Notes under the pieces: model-generated
What the model was told of the DNA's origin: nothing
Seen by the model: only the letters and a program-made list of their open reading frames with translations
Database searches by the model: none
DNA from: Lysinibacillus fusiformis
Lineage (GTDB): Bacteria; Bacillota; Bacilli; Bacillales_A; Planococcaceae
Length of the DNA: 64,000 nt
NCBI RefSeq assembly: GCF_003049525.1
Contig: NZ_PYWL01000009.1
Location: forward strand, 62,001-126,000
Reading direction: 5' to 3'
Made by a program: the position numbers and the translations under genes
Shown: positions 8,481 through 16,317 of the stretch, piece by piece
How positions within the stretch are numbered: the stretch's first letter is position 1
Layout of the letters: each line of letters begins with the position of its first letter

Positions 8481-9506
8481 GTGACCCTTCGATTTAGAAT
8501 AGGAGCGGAATTTGTCTTGTGGACGGGGTATAAACGCCTTTTACTTATCGGCATGTTGATCATAATGTTACTTTCTAGCTGTCAGCCATTTTCACAGCAA
8601 GATGCGGAAAATAAAAATCAATTAACAGTATTAACGGTAGAATTTAATAGTGGTGCACCAATTGCTAATCTTTATATCACGGTCACAGATGTACAGACAG
8701 GTAATGTTGTAGAAGAAGCTATTGGTTCTGAAGAGGGAGAAGCTATATTTTCGAAGCTAAAAGAGGGACGAGAATATGCTGTTGCGGCAACGACCCTTGA
8801 AAATAGTGCGGCAAATGATGGCTATACAACCATCGAAAATTTTACGTATGATACGACAAAACCATATTTTAGATTGCAGACCCATTTTACAAGAGACGAA
8901 CAAGAGCTAGATGTTCCTGTGGTGATGCAAAACCCTGAGCTTCCACATGGCTGTGAAATAACTTCACTCACAGCCGTGTTAAATTACTTTGGAATAAATG
9001 TGTCAAAGCTTGAAATGGCTGATAACTATTTACCAAAGCAAGAAATACGTATTGTAGGCAATCAACGGTTTGGACCAAATCCAAATGAGGCTTTTGCAGG
9101 TAATCCTCGTGATAAAGCTCATGGTATGTATGTATTTGCTGCTCCAATTGTTAAGGCAGCGGAGGCAGCTATTGCAGATAAACAAGCTGATTTACGTGTG
9201 ACAGATATGAGAAATGCCTCACAGGAAGATATTTTGCAGCTTGTTCGTGAGGGAATTCCTGTCGTGACATGGGTGACGCTGGATTTATCGAAGCCTAAAA
9301 AAAGGGCAGATAGAGGTTGGATTTATAAAGGAGCGACTACTTCGCAGGACGCTTTTATGAATTTACACGCTGTTGTGTTAACTGGACATTTAGGTGATAA
9401 GGTAGTAGTAATGGACCCGTTAAAGGGCTATGTCACTTATAATGTGGACCAGTTCTTTAAAAGCTATCATGAATTAGGTGAACAGGCAGTAGCTGTACAT
9501 AAATAA
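8481..9506 (+). CDS. Lipoprotein with C39-like cysteine peptidase domain
   Basis: Secreted, probably lipid-anchored protein. A hydrophobic signal ends in the lipobox LLSSC. A beta-rich segment follows (about residues 45-130). The C-terminal half is a peptidase_C39_2-like papain fold: LPHGCEITSLTAVLNYFG carries the Cys nucleophile, NLHAVVLTG the His and MDPLKG the Asp. Many relatives are called C39 family peptidases without a known substrate. Start uncertain: GTG at 8481 (341 aa), or TTG at 8517, which gives a more standard signal peptide starting MWTGYKRLLL. Confidence 0.78.
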   Translation: MTLRFRIGAEFVLWTGYKRLLLIGMLIIMLLSSCQPFSQQDAENKNQLTVLTVEFNSGAPIANLYITVTDVQTGNVVEEAIGSEEGEAIFSKLKEGREYAVAATTLENSAANDGYTTIENFTYDTTKPYFRLQTHFTRDEQELDVPVVMQNPELPHGCEITSLTAVLNYFGINVSKLEMADNYLPKQEIRIVGNQRFGPNPNEAFAGNPRDKAHGMYVFAAPIVKAAEAAIADKQADLRVTDMRNASQEDILQLVREGIPVVTWVTLDLSKPKKRADRGWIYKGATTSQDAFMNLHAVVLTGHLGDKVVVMDPLKGYVTYNVDQFFKSYHELGEQAVAVHK

Positions 9507-9563
9507 ACTAGCTATTAGGAAGTATGTTACACTAATAAAAACGTAAAAAGTGAGTTGAGTAGA

Positions 9564-10796
9564 ATGGCCATTGAGCACGCTTTTTTACCGGTTTTACTAG
9601 GCGATGAAATGAATGCTTATGGCATGGCCAGAGCATTTTACGAAGCCTATGGTGTGAAGCCACTTGCATTAAATCATACGAATATGGAAAAAATTCAACA
9701 AAGTGATTTACTGACCTTCCGTGAAGTGCCGAGACTTCATATAGAAGAACGATTTGTGACAGCACTAAAGGCAATAGCGCAGGAGTTCCCTGAAAAAAAA
9801 TTACTGCTATTAGCCTGTGATGAATTTTATGTCAAAAAAATCGTAGAACATAAAGATGAATTGATAGAGGATTTTTTAGTTCCTTATGTGGATACTACTC
9901 TTGCACATCAGCTGCTAACTCGTGAAAGTATGTATGAGCTGTGTGCACAATTTGGTTTTCAATACCCAGCTATGCATGTATGCACAGTTAATGATTATGA
10001 AGAGTACGAAATGACATTTGACTACCCAATTGTCATTAAACCGATGAATATGACAAAGTATGCCACATGTATTTTTCCTGGAAAGAAAAAAGTATATATT
10101 GCACATGATAAAGTAGAAAAGGATAGCATATTCCATGCTATTTATAAGGAATCAGCCTATCGAGATGATCTTATGATTCAGCAATATATTCCTGGAGAAG
10201 ATGCGAATATGTGTGTTGTGAATGCTTATGTAGGACAAGATGGGAAAGCGAAGCTTCTTGCTGTAGGAAATCCGATTCTAGAAGAGCATTCACCAGAGGG
10301 GATTGGTCGTTATGTGGCTATTATGACAGCCTATAATCCGACTTTAATGGAAAATGTGAAGACATTTCTAGAAGCCATTCAATTCCATGGATTTGCTACA
10401 TTTGATATGAAATATGATGAGCGTGATGGACACTATAAATTGTTAAGTATCGAATTACATAATGAGCTTTCCAATTATTATGTGACAGCTAGTGGCTATA
10501 ACCTTATGCAATATGTTGCAGACGATTATGTTCGAGGAAGTAAACAGCCACTAACATACGTGCAAAATAAACATCTTTGGACAATCGTACCAAATGGTGT
10601 CCTTTTCAAATATGTACAAAATGAACAACTTATTATTGAAGCAAAAAGTCTAATTCGACAAGGAATGGCGACAGATTCTATTTTTAATTATAAGGATATG
10701 AATGCCAAACGTTGGTTGAATGTAACTGTTGATAATTTAAATTTTTATCGCAAATATAAGAAATATTTTAATAACAAAGGTCTGTCTAACTCATGA
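9564..10796 (+). CDS. ATP-grasp ligase, probable D-aspartate ligase for the peptidoglycan cross-bridge
   Basis: 410-residue ATP-grasp protein. N-terminal VLLGDEMNAYGMARAFYEAYG resembles Enterococcus faecium Asl(fm), which adds D-Asp to the Lys side chain of peptidoglycan precursors. The ATP-grasp core runs from about residue 110 to 310 (YPIVIKPMNMTKY, MIQQYIPGEDANM, ATFDMKYDE, LLSIELHNELSN). The next gene, an aspartate racemase, overlaps it by four bases (ATGA), the same pairing as in E. faecium. Lysinibacillus walls have an L-Lys-D-Asp cross-link, so D-Asp ligase is the most economical call; other carboxylate-amine ligation is possible. ATG 9564 chosen over TTG 9555. Confidence 0.75.
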   Translation: MAIEHAFLPVLLGDEMNAYGMARAFYEAYGVKPLALNHTNMEKIQQSDLLTFREVPRLHIEERFVTALKAIAQEFPEKKLLLLACDEFYVKKIVEHKDELIEDFLVPYVDTTLAHQLLTRESMYELCAQFGFQYPAMHVCTVNDYEEYEMTFDYPIVIKPMNMTKYATCIFPGKKKVYIAHDKVEKDSIFHAIYKESAYRDDLMIQQYIPGEDANMCVVNAYVGQDGKAKLLAVGNPILEEHSPEGIGRYVAIMTAYNPTLMENVKTFLEAIQFHGFATFDMKYDERDGHYKLLSIELHNELSNYYVTASGYNLMQYVADDYVRGSKQPLTYVQNKHLWTIVPNGVLFKYVQNEQLIIEAKSLIRQGMATDSIFNYKDMNAKRWLNVTVDNLNFYRKYKKYFNNKGLSNS

Positions 10797-11494
10797 AAAA
10801 ACAAACTTTAGGTATAATAGGTGGAGTTGGTCCACTAGCAACGATGTTTATTGGTGAAATGATTGTAAGACGAACAAAGGCGCAAAAAGATCAGGAGCAT
10901 TTACATACCATTATTGATAATGATACAAATATTCCTGACCGTACGGCTTTTATTTTAGATAATACGAAAGAAAACCCAGTGCCTGTTATAATTGAGGATG
11001 CAAAAAAGTTGGCTTCTGTTGGAGCTGATATGATTGCCATTCCGTGTAATACGGCTCATACTTTTTATGACGAGATCCAGGAAGGCTCCCCGATTCCTGT
11101 TTTGCATATGATTCGTGAAACGGCGAAGCGTGCATCCGAATTGGGAGCAGAGCGTGTGGGTATTTTAGCGACAACTGGTACATTGACTTCACGCATGTAC
11201 CAAGATGCGTTAGAAGAATATGGAATTACACCGGTTGTACCAGATAATGAGATGAGAGCCCATGTGATGACCATTATTTACGATTATGTTAAAGCGGGTA
11301 AGAATGTCACACAGGATGATTGGCAACCAATTGAAGATGCCATGCTAGCTCTAAACTGTGATCGTCTCGTATTGGGTTGTACCGAGCTATCTATTGTCAA
11401 TCGAGATTTAAAATTAAGTAATATATATATCGATTCATTAATCGTTTTAGCGGAGTGTGCTATTTTAGCATGTGGTTATGAGCTAATCGATTAG
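10793..11494 (+). CDS. racD: Aspartate racemase
   Basis: PLP-independent Asp/Glu racemase family, 233 residues, interconverting L- and D-aspartate with two catalytic cysteines: C85 in IPCNTAH and C196 in LGCTELS. The N-terminal GIIGGVGPLAT is typical of the aspartate racemase branch. Translationally coupled to the ATP-grasp ligase through an ATGA overlap, so it most likely supplies D-Asp for the wall cross-bridge. Confidence 0.9.
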   Translation: MKKQTLGIIGGVGPLATMFIGEMIVRRTKAQKDQEHLHTIIDNDTNIPDRTAFILDNTKENPVPVIIEDAKKLASVGADMIAIPCNTAHTFYDEIQEGSPIPVLHMIRETAKRASELGAERVGILATTGTLTSRMYQDALEEYGITPVVPDNEMRAHVMTIIYDYVKAGKNVTQDDWQPIEDAMLALNCDRLVLGCTELSIVNRDLKLSNIYIDSLIVLAECAILACGYELID

Positions 11495-11506
11495 GAATGT
11501 ATAGAA

Positions 11507-11599
11507 AGAATCTGCTTGCTTTACATGGGTAGGCTGTAAGTCTTCAAAAAATTGTGGACGGGCTTACATTTCCATGTGTGGAGTTAGGCAGATTTTTTA
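11507..11599 (+). terminator. Long nested hairpin terminator after the D-Asp genes
   Basis: Nested complementary arms: AATCTGC (11509-11515) with GCAGATT (11588-11594), ACATGG (11523-11528) with CCATGT (11572-11577), and TGTAAG (11535-11540) with CTTACA (11563-11568), then a run of six T. The first 16 bases of the 5' arm recur at 53787. Confidence 0.65.
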
Positions 11600-11712
11600 T
11601 GGATGAGAGTTTCATTTGGTGAAACGATTAGACAAAGGTTTGCGTACATATAAAGTAGGAAGCTACCGAGTGTGTTAAACTAGTGTCAAGCAGATAGAAG
11701 GTGGGAAATAAC

Positions 11713-12861
11713 ATGTCAGTAATCAATTTATTAAAAGAAGAATTACAAGCAAAATGGAACTTTGAAGCAACTATGAAAATTCAAGAGGAAATGATACCAG
11801 CGATGCTTGAAGGAAAAGATATCGTAGCAGAATCACCTACTGGTTCTGGTAAAACGTTGGCGTATGTTTTACCATTGCTGAATAAAGTAAACGGGGCGAA
11901 AAAGCAAACACAAGGTCTGATCGTAGCTCCATCACAAGAGCTAGCCATGCAAATTGTAGAAGTTATCCGTGAGTGGACGGCAGGTATGGATATTACGGTT
12001 CAGCAGCTTATTGGTGGGGCCAATTCCGCTCGTCAAATTGAAAAATTAAAGAAAAAGCCAACGATTGTTGTTGGAACACCTGGTCGTTTAAATGAATTAG
12101 CACGTGCAGGTAAATTAAAGCTTAAGGAAATTGAAACAGTTATTTTAGATGAATGTGATCAATTACTAAGTCGTGAATACCGTGTTGTCATTAAATCCTT
12201 TATTGAAGGTTCTGCCTTCGGACGACAAGTTGTAGTTGTTTCAGCTACTATTACAGAGGAAATTGAATTAGTGGCAAGTCGCATGATGTTTGAGCCAGTT
12301 CGTTTTAAAATTAAGCCAGAGGATATGCTAAAGGTTGGCAAAGTAATCCACTCGTTTGTGAAGGTGGAAGAACGTGATAAAACAGAGTTCCTTCGCCGTT
12401 TATCGCATACAGAAGGTCTGAGAGCATTAGCTTTCGTCAATAATATTGATCAATTATTAATGAAAGAAACGAAGCTACAGTATCGCTCTGCACCAATCGT
12501 TACACTTCATTCTGACATGAAAAAGGAAGAACGTAAAAAGGCTTTAGATGCTTTCCGCAAAGGGGACGCACGTATTTTAATCGCGACAGATATTGCTGCA
12601 CGTGGTTTAGATATTGCCGGTTTAACACATGTTATTCATGTTGACGTTCCACGAACAATTGAGCAGTATTTACACCGTTCGGGTCGTACAGGTCGTGCAG
12701 GTGCAGATGGTGAAGTATTAACATTACTATCTTATCAAGACGAAAAAGCCTATAAAAAATGGACAAGAGAAGTTCCTGGTAAGCCAGTGCAGAAAATATG
12801 GCATGATGGTAAGCTAATGGAAGGTAATTCTAAAACGATTGGACAAAAGCGAGGGAAATAA
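11713..12861 (+). CDS. DEAD-box RNA helicase (YfmL-like)
   Basis: Two-domain ATP-dependent RNA helicase of 382 residues with no C-terminal extension, close in size to B. subtilis YfmL, which acts in ribosome biogenesis. Motif I SPTGSGKT at 41-48, GG and TPGR, motif II DECD at 146-149 (last-but-one residue Cys instead of Ala), SAT at 177-179, and HRSGRTGRAG near the C-terminus. ATG 11713 lies seven bases after AAGGTGGG and is preferred over GTG 11701. The M29 aminopeptidase gene starts two bases downstream, so the two are co-transcribed. Confidence 0.88.
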   Translation: MSVINLLKEELQAKWNFEATMKIQEEMIPAMLEGKDIVAESPTGSGKTLAYVLPLLNKVNGAKKQTQGLIVAPSQELAMQIVEVIREWTAGMDITVQQLIGGANSARQIEKLKKKPTIVVGTPGRLNELARAGKLKLKEIETVILDECDQLLSREYRVVIKSFIEGSAFGRQVVVVSATITEEIELVASRMMFEPVRFKIKPEDMLKVGKVIHSFVKVEERDKTEFLRRLSHTEGLRALAFVNNIDQLLMKETKLQYRSAPIVTLHSDMKKEERKKALDAFRKGDARILIATDIAARGLDIAGLTHVIHVDVPRTIEQYLHRSGRTGRAGADGEVLTLLSYQDEKAYKKWTREVPGKPVQKIWHDGKLMEGNSKTIGQKRGK

Positions 12862-12862
12862 T

Positions 12863-14092
12863 ATGGCATTTGAAGAAAAATTACAGGCATACGCAGAACT
12901 TGCAGTAAAAGTTGGAGTAAACATTCAACCAGGTCAATATTTGTTAGTCAACACATCAGTTGATGCTTTAGATTTTGCTCGTTTGGTCGTTAAAGAGGCG
13001 TATAAGGCTGGCGCTGGACGTGTCCATGTTAATTTTTCAGATGATGAAATGGATCGTGCCTATTTTGAACATGCCTCTGATGAAGAATTTAACCGTTTCC
13101 CTGAATGGGTCGTACGGATGCGTGATGAACTCATTGAACGTAAAGGGGCATTACTATGGATTGAAGCCGCAGATCCTGATAAATTAACAGGAATTTCGGC
13201 TGATCGATTAGCTACTCATCAAAAGGTATCAGGAGCGGCATTGAAAAACTATCGAAATGCGGTTATGAAGGATTTAATTGCGTGGTCAATTATTGCAGTT
13301 CCTTCGTCAAAGTGGGCGGCAAAGGTATTCCCTCAATTGACAGCAGATGAGCAAGTGCCTGCTTTATGGGACGCTATCTTTAAAACAGTTCATATCGGAG
13401 AAGGAAATGCAGTTAACAATTGGCATCAGCATGTAACGAATTTAGAATCTCGTGCAGAACTATTAAATAATAAAAAGTATGCGAAGCTACACTATACTGC
13501 ACCAGGAACAGATTTAACAATTGCTTTAGCTCCACAGCATAAATGGCTAACTGGTGGCAGTAAAACGCCTGAAGGCAATGTTTTTATTGCTAATATGCCA
13601 ACAGAAGAAGTGTATACACTTCCAATGAAGCAAGGTGTAGAAGGTTATGTTAGTAATTCAAAGCCTTTAGTATATCAAGGCAATATCATTGATGGCTTTA
13701 AATTAACATTTAAAGAAGGAAAAATTATCAAGGCGGAAGCTGAAGTAGGTCAAGATTTATTACAAGAGCTTATTCAAGTAGATGAAGGTTCTAGTTATTT
13801 AGGTGAAGTAGCACTTGTTCCGCATGAATCACCCATTTCAGCATCAGAGATTTTATACTTTAATACATTATTCGATGAAAATGCTTCAAACCATTTAGCA
13901 ATTGGAGAAGCATACCCGACTTGCTTAGAGGGCGGTAGAGACTTAGAAAACGGTCAACTAGAAGCATTAGGTGCAAATATTTCTGTCACACATGAAGACT
14001 TTATGATTGGTAATGGTGAAATGGACATTGATGGTATTTTACCAGATGGAACAGTAGAGCCGATATTCCGTAAAGGTAGCTGGGCTTTCTAA
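12863..14092 (+). CDS. M29 family aminopeptidase
   Basis: Cytoplasmic metallo-aminopeptidase of the thermophilic aminopeptidase family (AmpS/aminopeptidase T), 409 residues, usual length. Conserved segments with metal ligands are visible: DEGSSYLGEVALVP, FNTLFDENASNHLAIG and VTHEDFMIG. ATG 12863 follows GAGGG at the end of the helicase gene; a longer frame from 12839 would run inside that gene. A second, divergent copy is on the other strand at 25390-26631. Confidence 0.92.
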   Translation: MAFEEKLQAYAELAVKVGVNIQPGQYLLVNTSVDALDFARLVVKEAYKAGAGRVHVNFSDDEMDRAYFEHASDEEFNRFPEWVVRMRDELIERKGALLWIEAADPDKLTGISADRLATHQKVSGAALKNYRNAVMKDLIAWSIIAVPSSKWAAKVFPQLTADEQVPALWDAIFKTVHIGEGNAVNNWHQHVTNLESRAELLNNKKYAKLHYTAPGTDLTIALAPQHKWLTGGSKTPEGNVFIANMPTEEVYTLPMKQGVEGYVSNSKPLVYQGNIIDGFKLTFKEGKIIKAEAEVGQDLLQELIQVDEGSSYLGEVALVPHESPISASEILYFNTLFDENASNHLAIGEAYPTCLEGGRDLENGQLEALGANISVTHEDFMIGNGEMDIDGILPDGTVEPIFRKGSWAF

Positions 14093-14124
14093 CTTTAGTT
14101 CCAATCGAGAATGGGGGAGAGCAG

Positions 14125-15036
14125 ATGAAGCATTTAGGTAGTTTAATCGGGATGATTATTTTATTAATGACATGCTGGGGCCCATCTGCTTTTGCTCAAA
14201 CCGAAAGCTATGTAGCAATTGGGGATTCCCTAGCTGCTGGTCAAACCCCTTTTCAACAAATTGATGTTGGATATAGTGATTTAATTGCTATGAGATTACA
14301 GGCAATGGATCAATTAAAATTCTATACAAAGGAACTAGCTTTTCCAGGTTTTACAACAGCTAATGTATTAGAAAGAATTAAAACTGAGGAAGCAAGAGAT
14401 TTATTAGCCAATGCCACTTTAGTTACTGTTTCGGCAGGTGCCAATGATTTATTAAGCCTTGTCCGGCTAAATCCAACGGCTGGAACATTAACTTTTTCTC
14501 AACTTCAAGCAGATTACGCCTTAAATATAGTGAGAAAAAATATGGAAGCTATCTTAAATGAATTGGGAGAGCTTGCGCCAAAGGCTCAGGTATATGTTAT
14601 AGGTTATTATTTTGCCTATCCAGGTGTTCATCTCACTCAAAAAGAAGGAACAAATGCACAGCTTGTGAAATTAAATACGATTTTACAGCAACAGGCAGAG
14701 CTAGCCGGAGCTGTTTATGTAAATGTGTATGACAGCTTTGGATTAAATGCTACTAACTACTTACCAAACTATGCAGATGTTCATCCAAATATGGAAGGTT
14801 ATCGCGAAATGGCCAATGCATTTTTAAAGGCATATAGTGGTAGTGATGCCTTAAATATTGCTTCATCACAATTACCGCAACCGAATCCTCTGTCATTTGA
14901 GGAAATTTTAAAAGAGCGAGCTTCCACACAGCCTAAACAACAAAAGGTGACATCCTCCCAGTCTGTTCAAAACGTACGTTCCATTCAGGGATTTCACGGC
15001 TATACAGCTTTTATGGGGAAGTTGGAAAAGAGATAA
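14125..15036 (+). CDS. Secreted SGNH/GDSL hydrolase
   Basis: Exported esterase-like protein of 303 residues. Signal peptide 1-24 with cleavage likely after SAFA. Catalytic blocks: GDSL at 33-36 (S35), GAND at 105-108 (block III) and DVHPN at 218-222 (D218, H220). A Gln/Ser-rich tail of about 60 residues follows the catalytic domain. Family members hydrolyse lipids or deacetylate wall or exopolysaccharides; substrate not predictable. ATG 14125 behind GGGGGAGAG. A terminator follows. Confidence 0.85.
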   Translation: MKHLGSLIGMIILLMTCWGPSAFAQTESYVAIGDSLAAGQTPFQQIDVGYSDLIAMRLQAMDQLKFYTKELAFPGFTTANVLERIKTEEARDLLANATLVTVSAGANDLLSLVRLNPTAGTLTFSQLQADYALNIVRKNMEAILNELGELAPKAQVYVIGYYFAYPGVHLTQKEGTNAQLVKLNTILQQQAELAGAVYVNVYDSFGLNATNYLPNYADVHPNMEGYREMANAFLKAYSGSDALNIASSQLPQPNPLSFEEILKERASTQPKQQKVTSSQSVQNVRSIQGFHGYTAFMGKLEKR

Positions 15037-15051
15037 ATAATGTTGAGTAAA

Positions 15052-15076
15052 GGCATCTTAGAGGATGCTTTTTTTT
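15052..15076 (+). terminator. Rho-independent terminator
   Basis: GCATC (15053-15057) pairs with GATGC (15064-15068), then eight T. It separates the GDSL gene from sbcD. Confidence 0.85.
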
Positions 15077-15159
15077 GCGTGTACTAAATTCCCCAAACAA
15101 AGGAAAAAACAATCCATTACAAGCCATGATAAAATAGTAAAAGGACAGGAGGTACAGGA

Positions 15160-16317
15160 ATGAAAATATTTCATACAGCAGATTGGCATTTAGGAAAGCT
15201 CGTTCAAGGCGTCTATATGACAGAGGATCAACAATATATCTTACAACAATTTATACAAGCTATCGATGAAGAAAAGCCAGATGTAATTATTATAGCAGGT
15301 GATCTATACGATCGTTCCATGCCGCCTATTGAGGCAGTGAATTTACTAAATGATATATTAGCAAAAATAGTTTTAGAGAAGAAGATTCCTGTTTTAGCTG
15401 TTGCAGGGAATCATGACAGTGCAGGCAGATTAAACTTTGGTAGTCGTTTGATGCGTGATAGTGGTTTATATATTAAGGGGCAGTTTACGAAAGATCATGC
15501 ACCCATTATTATCAATGATTCACATGGAGAGGTGCATTTTCATCTTGTACCATTTGCAGAGCCTACCACTATTCGCAGTATTTTTGAAGAGGAGGCCATT
15601 CGTTCTCACCATGATGCGATGCAGAAAATTATTGAACATATAACAGCAGGTATGGATACAAATAAACGCAATATATTTGTTGGACATGCCTTTGTGACCA
15701 AATACGGTGAGGAAGAAGCTAATACTAGTGACTCAGAGCGTCCGCTTTCTATTGGGGGTTCAGATTGCGTGAATGCTGCTTTATTTAAACCATTTCATTA
15801 TACAGCACTCGGACATTTACATAAGGCACATTTTGTCTTAAATGAAACAATTCGCTATGCTGGTTCACCATTAAAATACTCATTGTCTGAGCATCTACAT
15901 GAAAAAGGCTTTTTAATCGTCGATCTAGATGAGCAAGGAAATAGTACTGTAACTAAAAGAAAGTTCATGCCAAGACGAGATTTACGTGTTGTGGAAGGAC
16001 AGTTGGAGGATTTATTAATGCTTCCACCAAGTGATGATTATGTATTTGTTCGATTGACGGATGCTACGTCCGTGTCTTCGCCAATGGAACGTATTCGTAC
16101 CGTTTTTCCACATGCCATGCATGTTGAACGTAAGATTTTACGACAAGAGAAACCAAGCGAGCTTCAAGTAGTAGAAGCAGAAAAGCTTGAAGATATCGAT
16201 CTATTCCGCTCTTTCTTTACAGATATAATTGGGATACAACCAGATGAAGATACCGAGCGTCTGTTTACGGAAATGCTACAGGAATTATTAGATAAGGAGC
16301 GAGAAATAGTAAAATGA
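15160..16317 (+). CDS. sbcD: Exonuclease subunit SbcD
   Basis: Mre11-type nuclease subunit of SbcCD, which cuts hairpins and protein-blocked DNA ends. Phosphoesterase motifs: HTADWHLGK (residues 5-13), AGDLYDR, VAGNHDS, VGHAF and ALGHLHKA, all metal ligands present. 385 residues, normal length. ATG follows GGAGGTACAGGA. It overlaps sbcC by four bases (ATGA), the usual coupling for this complex. Confidence 0.97.
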   Translation: MKIFHTADWHLGKLVQGVYMTEDQQYILQQFIQAIDEEKPDVIIIAGDLYDRSMPPIEAVNLLNDILAKIVLEKKIPVLAVAGNHDSAGRLNFGSRLMRDSGLYIKGQFTKDHAPIIINDSHGEVHFHLVPFAEPTTIRSIFEEEAIRSHHDAMQKIIEHITAGMDTNKRNIFVGHAFVTKYGEEEANTSDSERPLSIGGSDCVNAALFKPFHYTALGHLHKAHFVLNETIRYAGSPLKYSLSEHLHEKGFLIVDLDEQGNSTVTKRKFMPRRDLRVVEGQLEDLLMLPPSDDYVFVRLTDATSVSSPMERIRTVFPHAMHVERKILRQEKPSELQVVEAEKLEDIDLFRSFFTDIIGIQPDEDTERLFTEMLQELLDKEREIVK

